Under the pieces are notes generated by a model that worked only from the letters and a program-made list of their open reading frames with translations, did no database searches and had not been told where the DNA came from. A stretch of DNA of 64,000 nucleotides from Bradyrhizobium sp. SK17 (GTDB taxonomy: Bacteria > Pseudomonadota > Alphaproteobacteria > Rhizobiales > Xanthobacteraceae). A program made the translations under genes and the position numbers. How positions within the stretch are numbered: the stretch's first letter is position 1; the number at the start of each line of letters is the position of its first letter. The stretch covers positions 6,711,001 through 6,775,000 of the forward strand of contig NZ_CP025113.1 of the NCBI RefSeq assembly GCF_002831585.1, in the 5' to 3' direction. Below are positions 23,744 through 32,072 of the stretch, in pieces.

Positions 23744-23779
23744 CCGGGGCACAATTGCCGGGCCGGCAACAATTGCCGG
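23744..23779 (-). promoter_or_regulatory. FlbD-type enhancer upstream of flgE
   Basis: A perfect palindrome ccggcaa-caa-ttgccgg (23763-23779) is preceded by an imperfect copy ccggggca-caa-ttgccgg (23744-23761). The pair lies 55-90 bp upstream of the -24 element. It shares the CGGCA/TGCCG half sites with the element upstream of flgI, so both promoters probably use the same enhancer-binding protein; FlbD is the known one in this group. Confidence 0.7.
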
Positions 23780-23851
23780 GAAAGAAGGGCGATTCTGACC
23801 GCCCTCCTCCTTTATTTTGATGCGTTGTCTTGAGCGCGAACCGGCATCCAT

Positions 23852-23868
23852 CCCGCATCAAGTGCGGG
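23852..23868 (-). terminator. Small hairpin after msrB
   Basis: A 6-bp stem cccgca/tgcggg (23852-23857, 23863-23868) with a 5-nt loop, 24 bp downstream of the msrB stop. It is weak, lacks a T-run, and may instead be part of a dispersed short repeat. Confidence 0.35.
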
Positions 23869-23891
23869 ACAGGCGTCGCTCGAAAACGCTA

Positions 23892-24392
<501 letters not shown>

Positions 24393-24465
24393 CAATCATC
24401 TCCGATGCGGACGGCCAGTATTGGCGAACGGGTTCGTCAACAGATACGAACCCCGCCGGCCGACG

Positions 24466-25953
24466 TTACATCCGCCGGTCGGAGACCCGCTCACTTTCTT
24501 GCGAGGCGTGAGAATGCGGCGCATCGCCGTCCCCAGCCTGCCGTGGCGGCGCCGGCCGCACCGTGGCCGATGGCGGACGGCGGAGCGCCGGCCCCCTGGT
24601 TCCCGCCTTGAGATTGGCCTCGGCCAGTCGCGCCTCGCGGACCCGCTCCCTGGCGCGGGCCCCCTCGCGGTAGCGCGCCAGCACGCCCGCCGCGGACGAG
24701 GCGCCCCTCGCCCACAGGCTGACGAAGTGGCCGGCGACGCGGCCGGTGGTTCCGCCGGCCCAGACCAGCTCGAACGGCGAAAACAGCCGCCAGCGGTCGT
24801 CGCCCCACAGGATGCTGCGGGCAATCAATTGCCCGGCCAGCGCCGAGGTGCCGAGGCCCTGCCGGCCGAAGCCGCTCGCCACCCACAGGCCCCTGCGCAA
24901 TTGCCCGATCTGCGGCATGCCATGCACCGTGACGCCGACCGCGCCACCGAACACATCCGCGATCGGAACCTTGCCGAGTTGTGGAAACACCGTGGCGATG
25001 CGGCGCTGCACCGCCGCGCCGAAGCGCTTCGGCCGTGCCGCCCAGGTGGTCTCGGGACTGGACCAGAGCAGCCGATCGCCATCGACGATGCGGAAATGAT
25101 CGATGCCATCGCTGTCGGCGACCGAGCCGGAAAAGGCGATGGTCTCCGCCAGCCGCTCGCCGAGCGGCTCGGTCAACGCCGCGTAGCGCCACACCGGCAG
25201 CAGCGTGTCCGACAAGCGCTTCAGCGGCGCGCCGAGGTGGATGTTGCCGGCAAGCACAATATGGTTGGCGCGTAGCCGGGCCGACGGCGTCACGATACGC
25301 TTGCGGATGCCGGAAAAGTCGATGCTGACCACCGGCGTCTCCTCGAAGATCCGCACCCCCGCCCGGGTCGCCAGCGCAGCGAGCCCGTGAACGTATTTGC
25401 GGCCATCGATCTGCAACGCCCTCGGATAGTAGATGCCGTGGAAATAGCGGCCAGTCCTGAGCACGCTGCGCACGCGATCGACCTGCCAGCCTTCGACCTC
25501 GGTCGCGAGCTCCTCACCGAGCATCTGCAAGCGGCTGATCAGCGCCTCGCCGACATCGACATTGGAAACCTCGAGCGCGCCGTCGCTCGGATTGATGCCC
25601 GGGATCAGCTCCTCCGTCGCGGTGGCGCGAACATAATCAGCGCCCTGCTTCGACAGCGCCCACAATTCGCGGGCATCATCGAGCCCGACCCGCTCGACCA
25701 CGTCCGAGATCGGCAGGCCGAAACCAGGCATCGCGGTGCCCAGATGATGACCGGACGCGTTCCAGCCGACCTGGCGCCCCTCGAGCACGGCGACGCTGGC
25801 GCCGAGCCGCGCCGCCTCGCGCGCCACGGTCAGGCCAGCCAGCCCCGCCCCGACCACGCAAATGTCGACATCGAGGTCGAACGCCATACGGTTGCGGAAC
25901 GGCGAGGCCGCCTCGTCCGGGCCGTCCGCCGCACTTGTGGAAGTCTCGCTCAT
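24466..25953 (-). CDS. FAD-dependent oxidoreductase, DAO family
   Basis: A 495-residue flavoprotein of the D-amino-acid-oxidase/gamma-glutamylputrescine-oxidase group. The FAD-binding dinucleotide fold is at residues 29-62 (VDICVVGAGLAGLTVAREAARLGASVAVLEG), followed by GWNASGHHLGTAMPGFG, the family region after the first strand. The C-terminal FAD segment GMPQIGQLRRGLWVASGFGRQGLGTSALAGQLIA is intact. After residue 440 comes an Arg/Ala/Pro-rich tail (about 55 residues) with no counterpart in most relatives. Likely an oxidative deaminase of an amino acid or polyamine; the substrate is unknown. Single-gene unit. Confidence 0.85.
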   Translation of the reverse strand: MSETSTSAADGPDEAASPFRNRMAFDLDVDICVVGAGLAGLTVAREAARLGASVAVLEGRQVGWNASGHHLGTAMPGFGLPISDVVERVGLDDARELWALSKQGADYVRATATEELIPGINPSDGALEVSNVDVGEALISRLQMLGEELATEVEGWQVDRVRSVLRTGRYFHGIYYPRALQIDGRKYVHGLAALATRAGVRIFEETPVVSIDFSGIRKRIVTPSARLRANHIVLAGNIHLGAPLKRLSDTLLPVWRYAALTEPLGERLAETIAFSGSVADSDGIDHFRIVDGDRLLWSSPETTWAARPKRFGAAVQRRIATVFPQLGKVPIADVFGGAVGVTVHGMPQIGQLRRGLWVASGFGRQGLGTSALAGQLIARSILWGDDRWRLFSPFELVWAGGTTGRVAGHFVSLWARGASSAAGVLARYREGARARERVREARLAEANLKAGTRGPALRRPPSATVRPAPPRQAGDGDAPHSHASQESERVSDRRM

Positions 25954-26047
25954 GGCGTTTTCTACGAACCGCTGCGGCGCTTGTCACCTTGTCCAGGGCA
26001 TGCGCCTGTAGAATTAATTCGACCAGACCGAATCGAGATGGAAGTCC

Positions 26048-26590
26048 ATGCGCCGTTTGCTGCTGTTGCGTCACGCCAAGACCGAAACCGACGCGCCTTC
26101 GGGGCACGACCAGGACCGTCGTCTCGACGAACGCGGCCACCGCGATGCAGCGGAGATCGGCGGCTGGATCGCCGGCCATCCGCCCATCCCCGAACTGGCG
26201 CTGGTGTCGCCGGCGGTCCGCACCACGCAAACCTGGGAAATCGTGCGCGACGCGATCAAGGGCGCCGGCCCGCAGCCGAACGTCGAATTCCTGCCCGATC
26301 TCTACGGCGCCGATCCGGCGCAACTGTTGACCGCGATCCGGATGGCTTCGGTCGCCGACCCGAAGCGGCTGATGCTGATCGGCCATAACCCCGGCATGCA
26401 CGAACTCGCGCTGACCTTGACCGGCAGCGGCGACGAGGCGGCGAAGCGCGCGCTCAGCGACAATCTGCCGACCTCGGGGCTCGCGGTCTTCGACTTCGCG
26501 ACCGACGACTGGAACGAGGTGTCGTTCCGGCGCGGCAAGCTCGTCCTGTTCGTCAGCCCTAAACTATTGAAGCAGGCCTCGCGCAACTGA
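26048..26590 (+). CDS. SixA-like histidine phosphatase
   Basis: A 180-residue member of the histidine phosphatase (phosphoglycerate-mutase-like) superfamily. The RHG-type motif is MRRLLLLRHAKTETD at the N-terminus, with partner residues in SPAVRTTQTWE and the second catalytic His in LMLIGHNPGMHELALTL. This pattern is that of SixA, which dephosphorylates histidine phosphotransfer domains; the alphaproteobacterial members are also annotated as broad phosphohistidine phosphatases. An Hpt-domain gene lies 16 kb away in this window, but no link is shown by context. Confidence 0.88.
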   Translation: MRRLLLLRHAKTETDAPSGHDQDRRLDERGHRDAAEIGGWIAGHPPIPELALVSPAVRTTQTWEIVRDAIKGAGPQPNVEFLPDLYGADPAQLLTAIRMASVADPKRLMLIGHNPGMHELALTLTGSGDEAAKRALSDNLPTSGLAVFDFATDDWNEVSFRRGKLVLFVSPKLLKQASRN

Positions 26591-26763
26591 CGCGAGCGGA
26601 CATCGCCGCTGCGCCATGCTATATTGATGGCCACGCGACAGGGGGACCGGTCTGCGTCGACACCACAGGCCAGCTCGGGCACAGGCTGGCTCAAGACCAA
26701 GAAGGCGCGCGTCCCGGACGAGGGACCAAACGGCTCCAGACCAATCGCGGACAGGAGGCGCAG

Positions 26764-27189
26764 ATGTACAAATCCATTCTCGTGCCGATCGACCTCGCCG
26801 ATACCGATCTGGCGAAGCCTGCGATCGCAACCGCTGCGACGCTCTCGCAGACATGGAACGGCGCGGTGCGTTTGCTCAACGTGCTGCCGATGACCCCGGT
26901 GATGCTCGCCGAATATGTTCCGGCGGACTTCGACAGCCAGCAGCGTGAAACCTCGGAAGAAGCGCTGGCGATCGTCGCGCGCGAATCCGGCATCGCGGCC
27001 GGGCGCATCTCCGGCGTGGTCCGCCAGGGCGGCATCTATCACGAGATCCTCGAGGAGGCCGCGACGATGAAGGCCGACCTGATCGTGATGACCTCGCACC
27101 GCCCGGCGATGCGCACCTACTTCCTCGGCTCGAACGCCGGCCATGTGGTGCGCTACGCCAAATGCTCGGTGCTGGTGGTGCGGCATTAG
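26764..27189 (+). CDS. Universal stress protein, UspA family
   Basis: A 141-residue single-domain Usp. The N-terminal MYKSILVPIDLADTDLAKPAI (VPxDxS/A pattern) and C-terminal ADLIVMTSHRPAMRTYFLGSNAGHVVRYAKCSVLVVRH with the nucleotide-binding G-2x-G-9x-G(S/T/N)-like segment (SHRP...LGSNAGHV) are visible, although the G-rich loop is degenerate (SHRPAM), so ATP binding is not certain. An AGGAGG site precedes the ATG. Role in stress survival is inferred from the family. Confidence 0.9.
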   Translation: MYKSILVPIDLADTDLAKPAIATAATLSQTWNGAVRLLNVLPMTPVMLAEYVPADFDSQQRETSEEALAIVARESGIAAGRISGVVRQGGIYHEILEEAATMKADLIVMTSHRPAMRTYFLGSNAGHVVRYAKCSVLVVRH

Positions 27190-27288
27190 TGCGGCCGGAC
27201 CGCGGCCGCAGGCACGCGCGGTCGAAATCTCGAAAACAACCCCATGCAAAGCAGCCGGCGGAGCGCCGCCGCGCCCGCCAGGACCGGC

Positions 27289-27525
27289 TCAGCGGATCCG
27301 CATCAGCTCCAGGTCGAAATTGCCGGTCACCGCGGTTTCGATCTGGCAGCGCGAGATTCCGATATCGCGCAGCGTCCGGTCATCGAGCTGGCGCAGCATC
27401 TTGATCGCATCGCGACGTACCCAGTAGGTCACGAATGCATCGCCCCAAACTCGGAGCAATCGGAGCAATCCACCCAACATGCCGGACCGTGCGAGCGGTG
27501 CGGCGGGTGAGGACATCATCGTCAT
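27289..27525 (-). CDS. DUF1127 small Arg-rich protein
   Basis: A 78-residue protein. The DUF1127 (YjiS-like) domain is at the C-terminus: LLRVWGDAFVTYWVRRDAIKMLRQLDDRTLRDIGISRCQIETAV, with the LxxLdDrtLrDIGisR hallmark. Several in-frame ATGs lie close together; ATG 27525 is favoured because AAGGAG lies 6 nt upstream. Short DUF1127 proteins in alphaproteobacteria affect RNA and phosphate/carbon physiology. The gene diverges from a MocR regulator; the 182-bp intergenic region carries three copies of a ctcggNgcaa repeat. Confidence 0.85.
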   Translation of the reverse strand: MTMMSSPAAPLARSGMLGGLLRLLRVWGDAFVTYWVRRDAIKMLRQLDDRTLRDIGISRCQIETAVTGNFDLELMRIR

Positions 27526-27623
27526 TGTCATCTCCTTCGGCAGCCCAGACGGCAAAGCTATAGCGTTGACACAAATGCGATTTCAGCACTTGCGCGGGGT
27601 AACCTCGGATCGCTTGCGCTCTC

Positions 27624-27708
27624 CTCGGTGCAATCATGGGCTTGTTCCCTCTTAAATGATCCGGTACATCTCTCGGAGCAACTAAAACATTGCTCTCGGT
27701 GCAATAAT
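27624..27708. promoter_or_regulatory. Three direct repeats between DUF1127 and mocR-type genes
   Basis: ctcggtgcaa at 27624-27633, ctcggagcaa at 27672-27681 and ctcggtgcaa at 27694-27703 (first and last extend to gcaatNatg). Start-to-start spacings are 48 and 22 bp, near whole helical turns. Tandem direct repeats are typical MocR/PdxR operators, and the last copy overlaps the start of the regulator gene, so autorepression is likely. Inference. Confidence 0.65.
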
Positions 27709-29050
27709 GTCGAGATTCGAATATCTGAAGCTGGCGGACGCGGTGGCCGCCGAGATCGCCAGCGGCACGCTGAAGGCCGGCGACCGCCTGCCGCCGCAGC
27801 GTCATTTCGCCTATGACCGCAACATCGCCGTCTCGACCGCGAGCCGGGTCTATACCGAGCTGTTGCGGCGCGGGCTGGTGGTCGGCGAAGTCGGCCGCGG
27901 CACCTTCGTGTCGGGCGAGGCGCGCCGCGGCAACGCGGCCCCGCCCGAGCCGCGCGGCGCCCGCATCGATCTCGAATTCAACTATCCGCTGCTGCCGCAT
28001 CAGGCGACGATGATCGCCAAGAGCCTCGAAGGACTGGAGCGGCCCGAGGTGCTCGAAGGCGCGCTGCGGCCGGCCACCAGTTTCGGTACGCGGGCGGCGC
28101 GAACCATCTCGTCGGAATTCCTGGCGCGCAAGGGCTGGACGCCGAACCCCGACCAGATCGTGTTCACCGCCAACGGCCGGCAATGCATTGCCGCGGCGCT
28201 CGCCGCCGTGGTGCCGCCCGGCGGACGCTGCGGCGTGGAGGCGCTGACCTACCCCTTCGTGAAGGGCATCGCCGCGCGGCTCGGCATCTCGCTGGTGCCG
28301 CTTGCGATGGACGAACACGGCGTGCGTCCGGACGCAGTGCAGAAAGCACATCGCGAAGCGCATCTGTCCGCGCTCTATGTCCAGCCCACGATCCAGAATC
28401 CGCTCAGCATCACCATGCCGCCGGAGCGGCGCGCCGAGCTGTTGCGCGTGGTCGAGAAGCTCGGCCTCATTGTCATCGAGGACGGCGTCTATGGATTCCT
28501 CGACGACGAGGCGCCGCTCGCCGCGCTGGCGCCTGACAGCTGCATCGTGCTCGACAGCCTGTCGAAGAAGGTCGCGCCGGGCCTCGCACTCGGCTTCATC
28601 GTGTCGCCGCCGCGACTGCGCGAGAGCACCATGGCTGCGGTACGCTCCGGCGGCTGGACCGCGTCGGGCTACGCCTTCGCCGCGGGCCAACGGCTGATGG
28701 CCGACGGCACCGCCGCCGAATTGTCACGGCTGAAGCGGATCGATGCCGGCCGCCGCCAGCTTCTGGCGGCGAAGCATCTGGCCGGTTTCGAGGTCCAGAC
28801 CAACCCGAAATCCTATCACCTCTGGCTGACCCTGCCGCAGCACTGGCGCTCGCAGACCCTGGTCGCGGCCGCGGCCCGCCGCGACATCGCATTGACCCCG
28901 TCGACGACCTTTGCCGCCACGCCGGGGCACGCGCCCAACGCGGTACGACTTGCGCTCGCCGCGCCGCCGATGGAGCAGCTCGAGCTCGGCCTGCGGACAC
29001 TGGCGGGCATGTTGAGCGCAACCGAGGAAGATTTTGACTCCACGGAATGA
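27707..29050 (+). CDS. MocR-type regulator (GntR HTH fused to aminotransferase)
   Basis: A 447-residue protein with an N-terminal GntR winged helix (residues 1-70: SRFEYLKLADAVAAEIASGTLKAGDRLPPQRHFAYDRNIAVSTASRVYTELLRRGLVVGEVGRGTFV) and a fold-type I aminotransferase domain (residues ~100-440). The PLP-lysine is in DSLSKKVAPGLALGFI, preceded by the Asp in VIEDGVYG. Such MocR/PdxR-like proteins use PLP or an amino compound as effector. It controls a nearby gene in many genomes; here the divergent DUF1127 gene is the only neighbour, so the target is unclear. Confidence 0.92.
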   Translation: MSRFEYLKLADAVAAEIASGTLKAGDRLPPQRHFAYDRNIAVSTASRVYTELLRRGLVVGEVGRGTFVSGEARRGNAAPPEPRGARIDLEFNYPLLPHQATMIAKSLEGLERPEVLEGALRPATSFGTRAARTISSEFLARKGWTPNPDQIVFTANGRQCIAAALAAVVPPGGRCGVEALTYPFVKGIAARLGISLVPLAMDEHGVRPDAVQKAHREAHLSALYVQPTIQNPLSITMPPERRAELLRVVEKLGLIVIEDGVYGFLDDEAPLAALAPDSCIVLDSLSKKVAPGLALGFIVSPPRLRESTMAAVRSGGWTASGYAFAAGQRLMADGTAAELSRLKRIDAGRRQLLAAKHLAGFEVQTNPKSYHLWLTLPQHWRSQTLVAAAARRDIALTPSTTFAATPGHAPNAVRLALAAPPMEQLELGLRTLAGMLSATEEDFDSTE

Positions 29051-29052
29051 CG

Positions 29053-29294
29053 CCGCCCAAAGCGCCATGAGCTTTGATTGAACCGGCTTGGCTCGGTCTT
29101 GGTTCACCTCTCCCCGCCGGAGAGAGGTCGGATTGCGCTTGGCGATGCGAAGCATCGTCCAGAGCAATCCGGGTGAGGGCTCTTGCTCTCTCGATAGACC
29201 GTAACCCCTCACCCGATTTGCTGCGCAAATCGACCTCTCCCTTGGGAGAGGTGGACTTCCGATGCCGCTCCAGATCAACCTGATCTCATCAGGC
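29053..29294. repeat. Dispersed ~240-bp intergenic repeat, copy 1
   Basis: Contains the palindromic arms ggttcacctctccccgccgg...gaggt and gacctctcccttgggagaggt around the core gtgagggctcttgctctctcgatagaccg. It is an inverted, diverged copy of the element at 31827-32048: homology runs over the whole length, from gcctga...atca at its right end to gcgcc near its left end. It starts 3 bp after the mocR stop. Together with the short hairpin at 61120-61142 (cacctctccc arms) it belongs to a mobile-looking repeat family with strong secondary structure. Confidence 0.85.
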
Positions 29295-29533
29295 GTTTGG
29301 CACTCCGAGGTGCGGCCCGTCCTCCCGTAAGTCCCCCGTCAGCGACCGGCAGTAGCATGGGCGCTCGGGGGCCTTCTATGCGCCATCTGCTGACGGGATA
29401 TTTCGTCGTCTTCGGGTTTCCCATTCAGAATTGGGTGCTCCCGACATTCGCGGTCCTTCTGACCTGGATCGCGCTCTCACGCCGGCTGCTCAGGTAGCCG
29501 GTGACGGCGATAGATCGTCAGAGCAGCAGGATG

Positions 29534-29893
29534 TCAGTAGCCGCAGGCGGCATACGTCTTTCGGGCAAGGCGGTAGCCTGCCCCCGCGGCCACGAAGTCC
29601 ACGTCAAGGCACAGGTCGCCTCTGCGATATTCCCCGATCACGCCGCACTGTAGATATTCGAGATTGATCCGCCAGCGCTTCTCTTGCGGTGAGTAGGTCG
29701 CGAAATCGTGCTGCGCGACCGGCGTCCCCCTGCAAATCCCGGCGATATATTGCTGCACATCGAGCGGCAGGCTGTCGATGTGATGGGGGTCGAGCGGATC
29801 ATGCTTGTTGCCGACGCTGCCGCCCTTGGAGAGCACCGGGGAGATGCCCGACAGCACGAGGCACAGCGCCAGAAGCGGGGTCCGGATTGTCAT
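29534..29893 (-). CDS. Small exported hypothetical protein
   Basis: A 119-residue protein with a signal peptide (MTIRTPLLALCLVLSGISPVLS, residues 1-22). The mature part has three to four Cys (ICRGTP, LQCGVIGEY, LCLDVD, AACGY), suggesting disulphides, and a pattern LPLDVQQYIAGICRGTPVAQHDFATYSPQEKRWRINLEYLQCG that I do not recognise as a named domain. It stands alone between repeats and a YdcF gene. Function unknown; a periplasmic protein is the safest reading. Confidence 0.7.
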   Translation of the reverse strand: MTIRTPLLALCLVLSGISPVLSKGGSVGNKHDPLDPHHIDSLPLDVQQYIAGICRGTPVAQHDFATYSPQEKRWRINLEYLQCGVIGEYRRGDLCLDVDFVAAGAGYRLARKTYAACGY

Positions 29894-30025
29894 CTGACAC
29901 TCCAGCTAAGATTGATTTGTTGCTGAGTGTATCGCGTATTGCTTACAGGCCACTTACAGTTCGTCGTTTGTTGCGTTCGACTGCGAACCGCCTGCCACAG
30001 TGCCGCGGCAATGCCGGCAGCGCGG

Positions 30026-30619
30026 TCAGCCAACCGGCCATTCCGCGATGAATCCCCTCGCCTTGTAGGGTTCGATCTTGTCCCACTCGATGAGGACGCG
30101 ACGACGAAATTCCGGAACGGTATGCCACTGCGCACGGGGGATTGCGAAGCCGTCCACCGTCACCAGCATCTTCTCGACCTCCGGCCAGTGCCGGTGCAGC
30201 GTCATCGGATAGCGCCGCGCGGTCCAGCTGTTGCCGAGGCAAATCACGCTTCGGACATTGGCAAGGCCGAGCACAGCGTCGATCACCGGCAGCGAGAAGA
30301 CGACGTTCTCGCCGGTGTTCTGCGCGCGATGTTCCTCGAGGATGCGCTCGGACGTCACACCGCGCGCCACCATCGCGGCCTTGATGATCGCGCATTCCGA
30401 GCGGTGATCGCCGGGCGTGATGCCGCCGCTCACGATCGCGCAGCGCGCAAACCCGCCGCGCCACAAATCGACCGCCGCATCGACCCGCTCGGCAACATCC
30501 GTGCGCGTGCCGAACACGAACAGCAGATCGGCGGGCCTCAGCGGTGTCTCGATCAGGTGCTGCGTATTGATCGCGGCGATCTCGTCGTCGGACGGCATCC
30601 GCAAGCTTCGATCGTCCAT
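30026..30619 (-). CDS. YdcF/DUF218-family protein
   Basis: A 197-residue Rossmann-like protein. The DUF218 signature is visible: DLLFVFGTRTDVAERVDAAVDLWRGGFARCAIVSGGIT, then CAIIKAAMVARGVTSERILEEHRAQNTGENVVFSLPV and VICLGNSWTARRYPMTL. Members include SanA, ElyC and E. coli YdcF; activity is poorly defined but linked to S-adenosylmethionine binding or envelope. No membrane anchor is present, unlike ElyC/SanA. The exact start is uncertain: GTG 30640 and ATG 30598 are alternatives. Confidence 0.8.
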   Translation of the reverse strand: MDDRSLRMPSDDEIAAINTQHLIETPLRPADLLFVFGTRTDVAERVDAAVDLWRGGFARCAIVSGGITPGDHRSECAIIKAAMVARGVTSERILEEHRAQNTGENVVFSLPVIDAVLGLANVRSVICLGNSWTARRYPMTLHRHWPEVEKMLVTVDGFAIPRAQWHTVPEFRRRVLIEWDKIEPYKARGFIAEWPVG

Positions 30620-30692
30620 GCCTCCGCTCTCCCCGGCCACGACATCACCGCGACGACGATGCCGCGCGCAGCCGTGCGCGCGAAGTCACGTT

Positions 30693-31346
30693 TCATTGCG
30701 CTTGATTGCGGGCGGCCTTCGGCAGCAGCGCATCGGGCAATCGATCGAAGCCGTAGCGCCGCGGCCGGTTGCGCGTGACGAAGCCGCCGACCTGCCAGGC
30801 GAACAATGCCGCGAACCCGACCAGGAACAGCGCACCCATCCAGTTCGAGGCCATGAGCGCCATCACCAGCAATCCGATCATGGCCACCGCAAGCCACGCC
30901 AGCACCGCCAACGCCGCAGTGTATGTCTTCGGCCCGAGGCCGCCGATCAGCGTGGCCGTGCTGCCCGCCGCCTGCATCCGGTGATGCAGCTCGACGATGA
31001 ACGCACGATAGAGCTCGCCCTGCGGCGCCACCAGCGTCGCGGTCTGCCAGGTGGTCGAGAGGATCGCGATCCGGCCACCCTTGGCATTGTCGATGTCGGC
31101 GCGAAACCGCTGCTGCTGCATCGAGACCGGGCGATAGGACAGTTTCACGGCGGAGATGTCGGCGTAGTCCCACACGCCGGACCTGCCGGCGATCCGCCAA
31201 GCCAGCCCGTCCTCGGTCAGCTCGAACTGGTGCGCCGAGCCAATCAACGAGGCCTTGTAGGCATAGCGCAGGGCCGCGCCCTCGCCTGCTTCCGACCGCT
31301 GCTGCAACGTTGTTGGCAATCCGCCGTTCCACCTGTTCGGACACAT
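30693..31346 (-). CDS. Conserved membrane protein of unknown function
   Basis: A 217-residue protein. Residues 25-125 form a beta-rich soluble domain (LRYAYKASLIGSAHQFELTEDGLAWRIAGRSGVWDYADISAVKLSYRPVSMQ, PH-like in style), followed by two strongly hydrophobic helices (about 141-163 and 167-187) and a basic C-terminus FVTRNRPRRYGFDRLPDALLPK. It is 44 bp from a divergent four-helix membrane protein. Not recognised as a named family; a membrane-anchored PH-like domain is my inference. Confidence 0.7.
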   Translation of the reverse strand: MCPNRWNGGLPTTLQQRSEAGEGAALRYAYKASLIGSAHQFELTEDGLAWRIAGRSGVWDYADISAVKLSYRPVSMQQQRFRADIDNAKGGRIAILSTTWQTATLVAPQGELYRAFIVELHHRMQAAGSTATLIGGLGPKTYTAALAVLAWLAVAMIGLLVMALMASNWMGALFLVGFAALFAWQVGGFVTRNRPRRYGFDRLPDALLPKAARNQAQ

Positions 31347-31390
31347 CCGGGCGCTTGCATGGAGTGTCGCGCCTATCCTACAAGCGAGCC

Positions 31391-31825
31391 ATGCCCGAGA
31401 CGACCTATTTTCCGCGTTACCTCATCCTCGGCGGCGCGATGGTATCTGGCGTGCTGCTGGCGCTGGCCGTGCACATGCTCGGTGCGCGCTACGGGCTCGA
31501 CCTCGGCGGCCTGTGGCGCTCCGACAGCCACGAATTCATGCCGGCGGGCGCCGCGATCGCCTGGTGGCTGATCGCCAGCGTCGGGTTCTCGGGCGGCTAC
31601 TTCACCGCCAATCTGATGCACAGCGCGGTCGCCGGCCAGATCCCGCAGCGGATGCGGCAGTTCCTGATCGTGGTCGGCGTGCTCATGCTGGCGGGTGCCG
31701 GCCAGGCCGCGTCGGCGCCGAGCACGGTGTCGACGATTTCGGCCGTGCTCGCCGGCCTCGCCGCTCTGTGCCTCGGCGCGGCGATGGCGTTCTGCGGCGC
31801 GTATTTCGCGCTGCGCAAAAGCTAA
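31391..31825 (+). CDS. Four-helix inner-membrane protein, unknown function
   Basis: A 144-residue protein, MPETTYFPRYLILGGAMVSGVLLALAVHMLGARYGLDLGGLW, with four hydrophobic helices (about residues 9-30, 51-75, 88-107, 114-140). The loop between helices 1 and 2 carries SDSHEFMPAGAA. It diverges from the previous membrane protein, and the two may be functionally linked. No motif identifies a role. Confidence 0.65.
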   Translation: MPETTYFPRYLILGGAMVSGVLLALAVHMLGARYGLDLGGLWRSDSHEFMPAGAAIAWWLIASVGFSGGYFTANLMHSAVAGQIPQRMRQFLIVVGVLMLAGAGQAASAPSTVSTISAVLAGLAALCLGAAMAFCGAYFALRKS

Positions 31826-31826
31826 A

Positions 31827-32048
31827 GCCTGACGAAATCAAGTTGAACCGTAACGGCGTCGAAAGTTCACCTCTCCCTTGGGAGAGGTCGATTTGCGTAG
31901 CAAATCGGGTGAGGGGTTACGATCTATCGAGAGAGCAAGAGCCCTCACCCGGATTGCTTCGCAATCCGACCTCTCCCCGGCGGGGAGAGGTGAAGCAAGA
32001 TCGCGCCAAGCCGATTCAGCCAAAACTCATCCCGCCTTGGCGCTGCTT
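31827..32048. repeat. Dispersed ~220-bp intergenic repeat, copy 2
   Basis: An inverted copy relative to 29053-29294. The two share gcctga...atca, the arms cacctctcccttgggagaggt and gacctctccccggcggggagaggt, the core ggttacgatctatcgagagagcaagagccctcacccgg, and the outer part ccaagccgattcagcc. It fills the gap between two convergent genes and could act as a bidirectional terminator. Confidence 0.85.
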
Positions 32049-32072
32049 CGAGCGAAGCGGACGCCGATTCAA

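Noticed and set aside
29378..29497. A possible 39-residue hydrophobic peptide (MRHLLTGYFVVFGFPIQ...)
   Set aside because: It could be a short membrane peptide, but there is no ribosome-binding site or neighbour support, and it sits in repeat-rich intergenic DNA.
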